From positions 186,001-250,000 of the forward strand of contig JAJZVW010000001.1 in the NCBI GenBank assembly GCA_021847015.1: a stretch of 64,000 nucleotides of DNA, given 5' to 3'. Position 1 is the first letter of the stretch. The number at the start of each line of letters is the position of its first letter. The notes below the pieces were generated by a model. It had not been told where the DNA came from. It saw only the letters and a program-made list of their open reading frames with translations, and made no database searches. Below are positions 17,029 to 28,122 of this stretch, one piece after another. Both the position numbers and the translations under genes were made by a program. This stretch comes from Pseudomonadota bacterium (GTDB taxonomy: Bacteria; Pseudomonadota; Alphaproteobacteria; Rhodospirillales; Magnetospirillaceae).

Positions 17029-17541
17029 CTATTCCCCCGCCTCGCCACCCACCGCCATCCGGTAAGCCTCCGACAACGCGGCGTCGGCGGCGGGATCGAG
17101 CAAGGCCGCGATGGCGGCTAGCAGGCCCATCTCCTCTTTCTGGATATGAAATATCTCGCGCTCGACCAACTCGGCGGCGACGTCGCGAAAATTCCGCCAG
17201 CCGGTCTCCTCGAACCCGCCCGCCAATGCCGCCGCAGCCAGATCGGCGGCCTCCAGCGCCAGCGGCAAAATGGCGCGATGCTCATGGGTCAGCATGACGA
17301 CCATGCCCATCTCGCCCTGTTTGGAGAAGAGCGGAAACAAGTGATTCTCCTCGAAGCCGAAATGCCTTTCGACCTCGGCGCGCATGGTGTCGGCCAGGCG
17401 CTCCAGGTCCGCACGGACGGCACCTTCCACCGCTGGGGCGGAAGGGTGGCGATGGGTCATCTCCTGGATCGCCTGTAAGACGTCAATGGTCCGCATGTGG
17501 TCCTGGTGGAGCAAACTGCCGGTCCTGGTCTGCGTCAGCAT
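17029..17541 (-). CDS. Hemerythrin HHE-domain protein
   Basis: The product has 170 residues and forms a four-helix di-iron bundle. Likely ligands are His15, His60 and Glu64 in HFGFEENH, His67, His86/His88 in THEH, and His132 and Glu136 in HIQKEE. Such proteins bind O2 or NO or deliver iron for cluster repair (YtfE-like). It is the last gene of a minus-strand set with an NnrS-like membrane protein 16 bp upstream and a DUF2249 protein before that, a context typical of nitric oxide or low-oxygen response. The ATG at 17541 is chosen because the helical bundle begins right after it; upstream sequence in the frame is low-complexity. Confidence 0.85.
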   Translation of the reverse strand: MLTQTRTGSLLHQDHMRTIDVLQAIQEMTHRHPSAPAVEGAVRADLERLADTMRAEVERHFGFEENHLFPLFSKQGEMGMVVMLTHEHRAILPLALEAADLAAAALAGGFEETGWRNFRDVAAELVEREIFHIQKEEMGLLAAIAALLDPAADAALSEAYRMAVGGEAGE

Positions 17542-17557
17542 CGCGGAAATCCTTATT

Positions 17558-18856
17558 CTAGCGGTTGGAGGAAGCGGGAAGAGCGCTGGCGCCGCGATGG
17601 GCGCGGTAACGCCGCGCCAGTTCGACCGCGAAGATGGCGAAGGCGATGGCGCCAGCAATGCCGCAGACGGCGCCGGCGCGGACCAGAACCGTCTTGCCGC
17701 CGACGATGCCGGCACCCACCAGCAGCAATGCGAGCATGTGGGCGGCGGCGTGAAAATCGAGCGGCCGCTGCGCCGTCAGCGCGGACAGCAGCGCCGGTCT
17801 TCCGCCCTCAACGACCGAATGCATCGAGGCGAGGAAAGCCATGATCCGCTGCAGAACGCCGGTGACGAAACTGAGCAGCCAGCCGAACACCATCAGGAAT
17901 CCCCACAGGGGCGCCGTCCGGCCGGCCGGAAGTCCCAGCGCGAGGACCAAGCCAGCGAGCAAACTGGCGGGCAGAAGCACCCAGGCCGGCAGCAGCAAGC
18001 GGAAGAACGGCTCCAGCCGCTTCCGCATGCGGGTCTTCACTATCCGCGCCAACGCGTCCAGATGCAGCGCTGCCGCGGCGAGTCCCACCAGGGCCCCGAG
18101 CGCCGCCAGCCGCCCGGCCCCCGAAAGGACCCCCGCCGCCGCCAGCACCAGCGCTGCCGCCGCCAGCGCCGCCGTGCGTTTGCCGGCCGCGTCGGGCGCC
18201 GAACGGCCCAGCACGAACATCGGCACCAGAACGTAGGAGAAGCCCATCGCCAGGTTGCCCATGAATCCGTAGCCCGCGAGCAGCGCGTGAGCGCTGGCGA
18301 CCGCGGCGTGATTCGCCAGAAAGCCGGTGGTGAAGTCCGCCACCAGCAACAGGCCGAGCACCGCCAGCGCCAGCAGCGACGCCAGCGCGATCCAGGCATG
18401 GCGGGTCATGGCGGGCATGCCGGTCACCCGCGCCAGCGTACCCGCCATCACGACGCCACCCACCGCGAGGCCGGCGACCGCCAGGACGGCGCCGGCATGC
18501 AGTGCCGGCACCCAGGCGAACGCCATGCCGGCAGTCAGAATCGCCACGCCCGGCGCATACAGCCACCACGTCAGATGACAAGCCCAGTGGGGTCCGAGGT
18601 GGCGGCCGGTCGCCACGGGAAGCAACTGGAATGCGGCCCCCAGAGCGGTCATCGCCACCACACCCAGAGTGACGAGGTGGAGCGCCGCCAGCACAGACCC
18701 GAGCCCGCCGGTGAAATCCGGCACCGAGTCGGCCCCGGCCAGCAGAACCACCCAGGCGGCCAAATGCATCACCACCGCGGTGGCGAAGAAGCGGTAGGGA
18801 ATGAGCGGCGGAAGCAGCCGCCCCGTTGTTCCGGAAAGAAAAGCCCCGGCGAGCAT
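17558..18856 (-). CDS. Polytopic membrane protein, NnrS-like or heme-copper oxidase subunit I-like
   Basis: The 432 residues form about 12 hydrophobic helices in the inner membrane. Helix-borne histidines that could hold haem include those in LHLVTLGVVAMTALGAAFQL, ASAHALLAGYGFMGN and FHAAAHMLALLLVG. The pattern resembles NnrS and catalytic-subunit-like proteins found with denitrification and NO-resistance genes; I cannot choose between them by eye. The start ATG overlaps the stop of the upstream frame as TGATG, and caggagg lies just before it, so translation is coupled to the DUF2249 gene. The hemerythrin gene follows. A role in coping with NO or its haem products is inferred from this company. 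Confidence 0.7.
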   Translation of the reverse strand: MLAGAFLSGTTGRLLPPLIPYRFFATAVVMHLAAWVVLLAGADSVPDFTGGLGSVLAALHLVTLGVVAMTALGAAFQLLPVATGRHLGPHWACHLTWWLYAPGVAILTAGMAFAWVPALHAGAVLAVAGLAVGGVVMAGTLARVTGMPAMTRHAWIALASLLALAVLGLLLVADFTTGFLANHAAVASAHALLAGYGFMGNLAMGFSYVLVPMFVLGRSAPDAAGKRTAALAAAALVLAAAGVLSGAGRLAALGALVGLAAAALHLDALARIVKTRMRKRLEPFFRLLLPAWVLLPASLLAGLVLALGLPAGRTAPLWGFLMVFGWLLSFVTGVLQRIMAFLASMHSVVEGGRPALLSALTAQRPLDFHAAAHMLALLLVGAGIVGGKTVLVRAGAVCGIAGAIAFAIFAVELARRYRAHRGASALPASSNR

Positions 18857-19373
18857 CAGCCCTCCTGCATTGTCCAGCGGCGGACGCGGAAACGCTTCCT
18901 GCCGTTATGGGCCATTGCGAGCCCGATGGCGGGCCCGTCGCTATCGGTCACCTGCCGGACGGTAAGCATCGGCTTTGGCCGCTTGAGTTTGCCGAGGACG
19001 ACGCGGCCATCCCCGCTTCGGACCGGGACGCGTCTCCCCCGGGCGGCACCCCGACCTCGGCCTCTCGCTCCCGCTCGGGGCCGCCGTCGCGGCGGAAGTA
19101 CACCCGCCAATGCCCCTCGGCGAGCTTGCAGCCGTAAGACGAGAAACCCTGCCCCGCCAGCACCACGCGCAATGGCGCCGGGTTGAACGGCGCATCGACG
19201 GTGAACGTCCGGCCGAAATCGACATTGGCAGCCCGTTCCATTAGAATAAAGAAGGGGTCGCCGCCGGAAGCCAGGAGGGAGCGGACATCGAACGGCTCGA
19301 CATGAAGAGCCTCGCCCAGCCACCGGGGAGGCTCGCAACTCTCGTCTCCACCCGCCGATCCATTTTGCCGCAT
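18856..19373 (-). CDS. DUF2249-type protein, probably frameshifted
   Basis: The N-terminal frame (to about 19040) reads as a DUF2249 domain: FDVRSLLASGGDPFFILMERA, then PLRVVLAGQGF and the ending HWRVYFRRDG. That frame stops at 18948 after 20 residues with poor third-position GC. The next frame carries a high-GC3 coding stretch (GDGRVVLGKLKRPKP onward, RKRFRVRRW) that ends in TGA at 18858-18856 and overlaps the next gene's ATG as TGATG. One extra base, for instance in the ccccc run at 19035-19039, would join the two into one protein of about 172 residues. It is either a recent frameshift or a sequencing error. ATG codons at 19409 and 19391 are also possible starts. Confidence 0.65.
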
Positions 19374-19435
19374 GTGCCTCACCTGCCTCATCCCGAGCGA
19401 TGGAAACATCCTGGGTGCGGCAGGGCGGAAGCTCC

Positions 19436-19449
19436 TTGACGCTCGTTAA
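19436..19449 (-). promoter_or_regulatory. FNR/NnrR-type binding box upstream of the NO-response operon
   Basis: TTGAC-gctc-GTTAA is a near-palindrome close to the FNR/Dnr half-site pair TTGAT-N4-ATCAA. Its centre at 19442.5 would put a class II start site near 19401, 28 bp before the ATG at 19373. The match and the kind of genes downstream agree; binding itself is inferred. Confidence 0.5.
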
Positions 19450-19501
19450 GCCGAGGACAAATACAGCCGCGGCGCGAGCGGCGGCACGCTCACCGATGAC
19501 C

Positions 19502-19684
19502 CAGCGGTTCTCATTATGAGCTTTTGTTGTCATCCCGAGCCTCAGGCGAGGGATCTTTCGGGCCCGGCGCGTTCCGCGCCAAGATCGTGTCTGGCGGCGG
19601 AGCCGCCGGCGCGTGAAAGATCCCTCGGTCGCTCCGCTCCCTCGGGATGACATAACCAGCGGGCGCACATAATGAGAACTGCTG
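19502..19684. mobile_element. MITE-like element, copy C (183 bp)
   Basis: The terminal inverted repeats are cagcggttctcattatg (19502-19518) and its complement at 19668-19684 with one mismatch. The flanks ccgatgacc at 19493-19501 and 19685-19693 are a perfect 9-bp target duplication. The interior is a large imperfect palindrome (gtcatcccgag, gagggatcttt and complements) with extra GC-rich sequence in the middle compared with copies B and D. No transposase is encoded. The remaining 115 bp up to alaS show no other feature that I can support. Confidence 0.88.
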
Positions 19685-19808
19685 CCGATGACCGAGCATC
19701 CTGGACACCCCGGCGGTGGCGCGTTAAAAAGCGCTTTCGTCCGGACGCCTGCGGACGCCCCGCCCCAAGCCCTTGGGCCGGGACGTGCGCATGAATACGT
19801 TAGAGGCC

Positions 19809-22454
<2,646 letters not shown>

Positions 22455-22471
22455 CGGCGAAGGACGAACCG

Positions 22472-22500
22472 CGGCCCGGGCCTTGACGGCGCCCGGGCCG
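22472..22500. terminator. Bidirectional terminator hairpin between alaS and a lipoprotein gene
   Basis: A perfect 10-bp GC-only stem (22472-22481 with 22491-22500) has a 9-nt loop and sits between two converging genes. The T-run is weak (tctcgttc on the plus side). Confidence 0.6.
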
Positions 22501-22506
22501 TCTCGT

Positions 22507-23121
22507 TCATGGCCCCGTCATGGCGAAGCCCTGGGACCGCAGATAGGAACGGACCGCGGCCGGATCGAGCGGCGGGAAACCGGCACGGACCATGGCGGCC
22601 ATGGCCGGCGAGCGCATCAGTTCCTCGGTCGGTGGCTTCAGGCATTGGGCGTAAACCCTCGGAAGGGCCTCCGCGAAGCTCATCACCGGGGCGGATTTGA
22701 TGACGCTGAAGAAATAGCCGATGGCGTCGCCATCGGCCCGATGGGCGTCAAGCTCGCACGTGACCTTGAAGCTGCCATCGTCGCGATCCCACACCGCCTT
22801 GCCGGTGATCCGCGCCACCACGTCGGGGCGTATGCCGGGGTCGTTCGTGGCCACGACCGCGAAAGCCTTGCCAAGCACCCCGCGCGCGGCGCGATCCAGC
22901 GCCTGCCCGTCGGAAATGCCCGTCTCTTCTTTGCTGATGGGGTTGATGTTGTAGCTGAACTTGCGGGCCAAATCCTGGTCCGAGATGTAAACCATCAGCC
23001 GCCCTTTGACGGGCAGCGCCATTCCCGGCGGAGACGTCAGCGCGACGTCCTCCGGACGCGGAATCTGCGCACATGCGGACAGCGCCACCCCCACCGCAAC
23101 CGCCACGATCCACCGCGCCAT
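22507..23121 (-). CDS. Unknown lipoprotein downstream of spermidine synthase
   Basis: The product has 204 residues. A lipoprotein signal with lipobox ALSAC near residue 17 indicates membrane anchoring. The body (GRLMVYISDQDLARKFSYNINPI and on) alternates strands and helices and contains VKCELDAH-like polar stretches (FKVTCELDAHRADGDAIGYFF). I do not recognise the family. The ATG at 23121 is chosen because it begins the signal peptide; a start at 23241 would add 40 residues unlike an export signal. It lies 116 bp after speE on the same strand, so it may share that transcript, but nothing links it to polyamines otherwise. Confidence 0.65.
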   Translation of the reverse strand: MARWIVAVAVGVALSACAQIPRPEDVALTSPPGMALPVKGRLMVYISDQDLARKFSYNINPISKEETGISDGQALDRAARGVLGKAFAVVATNDPGIRPDVVARITGKAVWDRDDGSFKVTCELDAHRADGDAIGYFFSVIKSAPVMSFAEALPRVYAQCLKPPTEELMRSPAMAAMVRAGFPPLDPAAVRSYLRSQGFAMTGP

Positions 23122-23237
23122 GCCGAAGCCCCCGATCCGATCCCACCGTCGGCGGGCATCATACGGAAACGGATACCCAAAAGCAAAACGGTGGCGGAGC
23201 GGAGCCGCCGCCGTCGGCGGGGACGGCATCGTGGCGA

Positions 23238-24092
23238 TCAATCGCGGATCAGATCCTGCACGAATTTCGGCAAGGCGAACGATGCCTTGTGAATTTCGGG
23301 CGTGTAATACCGGGTCGGGATCGGATCGCGCTCGAAGCGGCTGCGTATGGCTTCAAGCGTCTCGGCCCGGGGCCTGGCCGATTTCGACGCCCAGCCAAGG
23401 GCCATGAAACCGCCGACATACGTCGGCACTGCCGCGAGGTAATAGCCGACATCGGCGAAATGAGGCTTGCGCCGCCGATAGGTGTCCGTGACCTCCTGGC
23501 CCTGGAGAAAGGGGACGCCGTTCTGGTTGACGACGATACCCTCCCCGGTCAGGCAGCGGGCGCAATCCTTATAGAAGGACTCGGTGAACAGGACTTCGCC
23601 GGGCCCGATGGGATCGGTGGAATCGACGACGATAAGGTCGAACCGGCGGCTGGTGGCGCGCATGAATTCGACGCCGTCGGCGATGACCACCTCGGCCCGG
23701 GAATCGTCGAAGGCACCGGCGGAGACGGTCGGAAGGTATTGGCGGCAAAAGTCCACCACGCCGCCGTCGATCTCGACCACGACGGCGTGCTCGACGCCCG
23801 GATGCTTGAGGATTTCCCGCAGCATGCCGCCGTCGCCCCCGCCGACCACGCATGCCGTCCGCACGGCGCCGTGGGCGTAGATGGGCACATGGGCCAGCAT
23901 CTCATGGTAAATGAACTCGTCGCCGGTGGTGACCTGGATGACACCGTCCAGGGTGAGCACCCGGCCGAAGCCGGGTGTCTCGAACAGGCCAATCTCCTGC
24001 AATCCGCCTTCCGATCGATGCAGCTCCTTCGTAACCAGGAAGGATTGTTGCCAGTGATCGTAAAGGCGTTCGTGATGCCAGCCTTGGCTCAC
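23238..24092 (-). CDS. speE: Spermidine synthase (polyamine aminopropyltransferase)
   Basis: The 284-residue enzyme moves an aminopropyl group from decarboxylated S-adenosylmethionine to putrescine. The SAM-binding motif GGGDGGMLREILKH and the catalytic-site stretch DLIVVDSTDPIGPGE are clear, as are the N-terminal EIGLFETPGFGRVLTLDG and a substrate-loop Tyr-rich segment. The start ATG overlaps the stop of speD by 4 bp, so the enzyme and its co-substrate supplier are translated together. The family length is normal. The cell therefore makes spermidine or a close relative by the SAM route. Confidence 0.93.
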   Translation of the reverse strand: MSQGWHHERLYDHWQQSFLVTKELHRSEGGLQEIGLFETPGFGRVLTLDGVIQVTTGDEFIYHEMLAHVPIYAHGAVRTACVVGGGDGGMLREILKHPGVEHAVVVEIDGGVVDFCRQYLPTVSAGAFDDSRAEVVIADGVEFMRATSRRFDLIVVDSTDPIGPGEVLFTESFYKDCARCLTGEGIVVNQNGVPFLQGQEVTDTYRRRKPHFADVGYYLAAVPTYVGGFMALGWASKSARPRAETLEAIRSRFERDPIPTRYYTPEIHKASFALPKFVQDLIRD

Positions 24093-24583
24093 GGCATCAG
24101 GCCTCGCTTGTTTTCACCCAAAGTGACGAATTCGGGCTTGAACGCTTCCTTCAGTATGGGAACGGCTTTGTAAGGGTCGCAATCCCCGCACATGAAGACG
24201 TCCAAAGCCGCATACCCCCGTTCGGGCCACGTATGGATGGAAATGTGGCTTTCCGCCAACACCAACACTCCCGAGATGCCGCCATTGGGCTGGAAATGAT
24301 GCAGATGGCAGTGGAGGATCGTAGCCCCGCCGTCGATCGCCGATCGGCGCAATGCGTCCTCGACCAACTCGATGTCGTCGAGCCGCGTCGCCCCCCAGAG
24401 GTCGATCAGCAGGTGCGTGCCGGCGAATTTCACGCCGTCGCGCGTAACATAGTAATCCTTGCCGTTGTCGACGGCAGGCCAAGCCTGCCGATCCTCGTTG
24501 GCGGCGGTAATGCTGGCGCCTTGGGTTTTCCTCGGATTGGCTTCCGAGTGCATCCCCAGATTGGCGGCAAGAGCGTGAACCAT
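24089..24583 (-). CDS. speD: S-adenosylmethionine decarboxylase proenzyme
   Basis: The 164-residue proenzyme cuts itself to create a pyruvoyl group and then decarboxylates SAM for SpeE. The self-cleavage site lies in AESHISIHTWPE, with the processing His and Cys found in HCHLHHF and FMCGDCDPYKA. An N-terminal extension of about 35 residues precedes the usual bacterial start (FAGTHLLIDLWG). The ATG at 24583 follows a strong ggaggggag ribosome site. The 244-bp gap upstream is the only room for a promoter; it contains A/T-rich tracts and a small hairpin with a T-run (24684-24700) but no element I can name. Confidence 0.93.
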   Translation of the reverse strand: MVHALAANLGMHSEANPRKTQGASITAANEDRQAWPAVDNGKDYYVTRDGVKFAGTHLLIDLWGATRLDDIELVEDALRRSAIDGGATILHCHLHHFQPNGGISGVLVLAESHISIHTWPERGYAALDVFMCGDCDPYKAVPILKEAFKPEFVTLGENKRGLMP

Positions 24584-24827
24584 TGCTCCCCTCCAAACCC
24601 AGTAGATGGACCAGAAGATGGGTAAGGAGGCGGGTTATCCTCCAATCCGCCCCCCGATGCAAGAAAAAACTGGGGATTGGGAGAAAAAATCGCTCGCGAT
24701 CGGCGGTTACGTAAAAAATGACTTCCGCATCAACGTGTTGAGAAAGCGTCGACAAGGCGTCGAGGCATAATGCCAAGCGACGTGCGCCTGTGCCCACGCC
24801 AGGAAAAGGCGAAAATAATTTTTTTCC

Positions 24828-27800
24828 CTAATTCAGCGACGACAGTCCTTGAGATTGGACGCGCTTTTGCCATTCCGACATGAATGTCTGGAAGTCCTCG
24901 ACCTCCTTGATCTTTTCGGGCACCCGCCGGTAATCGACGATTCCGTATTCCGGGGCGCTGGTCAGGAGATCGAAGGCCTGGTGCACGTCGGTGGCCGCCA
25001 TTTGCGGCCCGTATGTCCGCCGTATCCGCTGCAATCCGTGTTCATCCTTGGCCAATGTCAGCGCCGTGGCCAAATCGAGAACCCGGCGCGCCGTCACCGG
25101 ATCGAGCGGTTTGCCGGGCATCGGCTGGCCGATCACCGTTTCCAGGGCGCTCGCCGCTTCCGGCCATTTCTTCATGCCCCAATAAATCTCCGCCCTCAGC
25201 TTGTTGGCGGCATCGGCCTGGTCATTGATGATGAGCGCCAGCGCTTCGGCCGACCGGCCGAGATCGGCCAGCGCCCGCACCCTGAGGTAACGCCGCTGGT
25301 CATACAGGCCGGCCGGTTCACCCTGCACCTCGCTGCCGTCGAGAACCTGCAAGGCTTCGCCCGGCTTGCGGTCGGAGAGATCGAGGAACGCCAGCCGGGC
25401 GCCGACACGCGCCTTGTCGACGCCGTTCAGACGGAACTGCACCTGGTGGCGCAGCAGATCGCCGGCGCGGTCGAGAAGATCCACGGCGGCGAGCCTGTCC
25501 GCCAGCTTGCGAATCATCTCGTCGCCCTTCTCCCCGAGCGGCGTCAAATCCTGGAACTCGTCGTACAGGCCTATCGCCGCCACCGGCGCCAGCGCATCGG
25601 CTGCGCCGTCCAGGTAAAGGCGGGCGAAGGCGTCCGCCATCATGCGGCTGACATTGGGCGTATCGGGATTGTCGGGAAAGTTGTCGACCAGCGAACGCAG
25701 CAGCCGCAACCCGTCGCCGTATTGGCCATCGGCGATCAGCATTTCCCCGAGACGTTTGAGCAGCCGGTATTCGAAGTTCTCTCCCCGCCACGCAAAGCGG
25801 AGGTGCTGCATTTGCCGGATGGCCTCGGCCGCCGAGATCTTGTGGAGGCGCAATTGCAGTTCGATGCGGTTGCGCGCGGCGTAAGCCCGCTCCCGCCGCG
25901 ATTCGCCGGCTTCCGCCTGGGCATAATCGGCGATCGCCTCGTCGTATTGCTGGCTCGCCTCGGCGGCCACACCTTTCAGGTAGGCGATGACGCTTTCGTC
26001 GCGGTCGTCGAGGCCAGGACCGTCCAAGGCCTCGATGATCCCGGCGGCCGCCTTGCCCTCGCCAGCACGGGCCAAGGCCTCGACCGCGCTTCGGCCCACG
26101 GCCAGCCTCAATCGCTGCGGCCAGCCCCTCGTCACGTCGGCCGCCTGCCGCAACACGGGGACGTCCGACGCCAATTCCGTGCCCTCGCGAGCACGGGCGG
26201 CCGCAAGAACCAGCTGCGCCCGGACGTCGTCCGCGAGCAAGGGCTGCGACAGGTCGTCGATCGCCTCCGTGTCCCACCCCATCATGAAATCGGCGACGCC
26301 GCGCATGGCGCGGACAGCGGCGGTATCCGCCAGAGCCGGGTCCGCCCCGGCGGCGACGCGCAGCACCCCCAGCGTTTCGGCGTCCATTCCGTTGCGAAGG
26401 TAATGTCTCGCCAGCTCCAGCCGGATCGGGTTGCGCAGGGCGGCGGGCGCCGCCGCCAGGGCGGCGAGAAGCCTCTGGTATCCCGCCTCGTAATCGCCAC
26501 CCGCGCCGCCCCAGCGCGCCATGTCCAGGACGTCCTGCGGCGGGATATGGGTCGCAGCCGCTCCCGGCTGCGCCACGGGCGGCTTTTGGGCGGGAGCCGG
26601 CTTGGGGGGAGGGGCCGACAGGGGGGCGCGGGACAGGATCAGTCCGCCCGGCATGGAGACATCGATTCCGCCGCGTGTCGATTCCAGCCGGACCCCGTCG
26701 GCCCTTGGCACCATGGCGACGCCCTGGGCGGTAGCGAGAATCTCCGCTTGCGGCAGTTCGCGGCCGGGCGCCACTCCGCTGCCGGCGGTCGCCACAGGCA
26801 TCACATGGATCACGTCCCCGACCTCGGGGTCGCGAATCCGTATCTCCTTGCCCGTGCGCTCCGAGAGCGCGAAGACGACACGGCCGTGATCGGCGAAGTC
26901 GAACTCCTTTTTCGCGGGAAGGGCGTTCGCCGGTTCCAGCGGCCGCTCGGCCATATCGAACGACCAGCGATTGCCCTCCCGGCGAGCCTGCGGCGCAAAG
27001 CCGGCCTTGACCTGCATACGCAGCGCGGTGGCGGATGGCAGGGGCACCGGCTGCACGTCCGCAACGATGCCGTTGGCCGCCGTCTCAAGGGCCTTGGGAT
27101 CGACCTCGGTCTTGCGATCGAACACCAACCACAACCATCCGCCCCGCTGGAACACCGCCGCCGCCGCCGGCCGGTCGAACGCGACGGTCAGAACGGCCTG
27201 CTCGCCCTGGGGCGGAGGCGGCGTCGCCGGAGCAGCGGGAGCGGAAGGCTCTCCCCCCGGCGCCGCGGAGGGGGGCGGAGGCGGGGGCGCGGATGGCGGA
27301 GGACCCGCGGGTATCTCCGCGGTCTTGGCTGGAGCGGGTATCAGGTCGAGGGCAACCTTCGGGCCGCTGGTGAAATGGCGCACCGTCATCCCCGCGGGCA
27401 GGGCCAGGACCACCAGCGTCGTCTTGCCTTCGGCCCGCGTCTCGGCCACCGTGACACCTTGAGGGAGCGACCCGGTCAGGCTGGCGGGATCGATCCGGGC
27501 CGCGGCGTCGAAGCTCACCCGCACCTGGCCACCCTCGGTTACGACCCGATACGGAACGGCGACGGGCCAATCAAAGACGATTCGATTGAAGCCGTCATGT
27601 TCCGCCCCGCGCACTTTCACGTCGATGGCGCGGGACGACTTTGTCTCGTGCGCGACCGGCGCGGATTGGCCATCGGCCTCGCTCAGATCGACCACGGTCG
27701 ATGTGCCGATCATGAACGTCTTGAGATGCACCGGCACCGCGAGCGGAAACGTCAGTGTGCGCCGATCCGAACTGACCACCACCCCTTTGACGTAATGGGA

Positions 27801-28115
27801 CAAGGGGTCCAACAGGACGTGGGGATCGCCCGCGACCGGCCGGTCGAAGCGCAGCTCAAGGCGATTGCCGAGGACCTTGGCGCTCCATGCGACGGCGCCG
27901 CTCCAATCGAAGACCATGCGGCCGAAATCGCCGTGCGCCGCCGCGCGCGGCGTCGTTTCCGCGAGAACGGGACCGAGGCAAAGGAAGAGCAGCACGGGGA
28001 GCGCAAGCAGCGACGGCAGCATCCGTCCAAACAAGTGCCGCAGCGCCGAAGCCGGCCAACCGCCGCCGGCCGCCTTGTGCCGTGTTCCGCTGCCGGTCTG
28101 GCCAGGAGCCTTCAT
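24828..28115 (-). CDS. Giant periplasmic repeat protein of the flagellar operon (AMIN-like plus TPR)
   Basis: The product has 1095 residues. A hydrophobic export segment (LPSLLALPVLLFLCLGPVLA) is followed by AMIN-like beta modules, for example GFNRIVFDWPVAVPYRV and ADHGRVVFALSER, about residues 55-420. A Pro-rich linker (about 265-300) interrupts them. From about residue 530 to 1000 the protein is helical and TPR-like (ARHYLRNGMDAETLGVLRVA and similar). It lies 7 bp after cheZ and ends the fliL-fliM-motE-cheY-cheZ transcription unit. AMIN plus TPR suggests a periplasmic scaffold gripping peptidoglycan around the motor, loosely like Pfl proteins; this is inference. A shorter start at 28022 is possible. 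Confidence 0.7.
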   Translation of the reverse strand: MKAPGQTGSGTRHKAAGGGWPASALRHLFGRMLPSLLALPVLLFLCLGPVLAETTPRAAAHGDFGRMVFDWSGAVAWSAKVLGNRLELRFDRPVAGDPHVLLDPLSHYVKGVVVSSDRRTLTFPLAVPVHLKTFMIGTSTVVDLSEADGQSAPVAHETKSSRAIDVKVRGAEHDGFNRIVFDWPVAVPYRVVTEGGQVRVSFDAAARIDPASLTGSLPQGVTVAETRAEGKTTLVVLALPAGMTVRHFTSGPKVALDLIPAPAKTAEIPAGPPPSAPPPPPPSAAPGGEPSAPAAPATPPPPQGEQAVLTVAFDRPAAAAVFQRGGWLWLVFDRKTEVDPKALETAANGIVADVQPVPLPSATALRMQVKAGFAPQARREGNRWSFDMAERPLEPANALPAKKEFDFADHGRVVFALSERTGKEIRIRDPEVGDVIHVMPVATAGSGVAPGRELPQAEILATAQGVAMVPRADGVRLESTRGGIDVSMPGGLILSRAPLSAPPPKPAPAQKPPVAQPGAAATHIPPQDVLDMARWGGAGGDYEAGYQRLLAALAAAPAALRNPIRLELARHYLRNGMDAETLGVLRVAAGADPALADTAAVRAMRGVADFMMGWDTEAIDDLSQPLLADDVRAQLVLAAARAREGTELASDVPVLRQAADVTRGWPQRLRLAVGRSAVEALARAGEGKAAAGIIEALDGPGLDDRDESVIAYLKGVAAEASQQYDEAIADYAQAEAGESRRERAYAARNRIELQLRLHKISAAEAIRQMQHLRFAWRGENFEYRLLKRLGEMLIADGQYGDGLRLLRSLVDNFPDNPDTPNVSRMMADAFARLYLDGAADALAPVAAIGLYDEFQDLTPLGEKGDEMIRKLADRLAAVDLLDRAGDLLRHQVQFRLNGVDKARVGARLAFLDLSDRKPGEALQVLDGSEVQGEPAGLYDQRRYLRVRALADLGRSAEALALIINDQADAANKLRAEIYWGMKKWPEAASALETVIGQPMPGKPLDPVTARRVLDLATALTLAKDEHGLQRIRRTYGPQMAATDVHQAFDLLTSAPEYGIVDYRRVPEKIKEVEDFQTFMSEWQKRVQSQGLSSLN

Positions 28116-28122
28116 TTGGATA

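Noticed and set aside
19514-19708. Short open frames inside the dispersed elements
   Set aside because: They arise from the palindromic interior and differ between copies; the elements do not encode a conserved peptide.
24684-24700. Minus-strand hairpin followed by TTTTTT between the motor operon and speD
   Set aside because: The stem is 4-5 bp with a 2-4 nt loop, too weak to call a terminator or attenuator.
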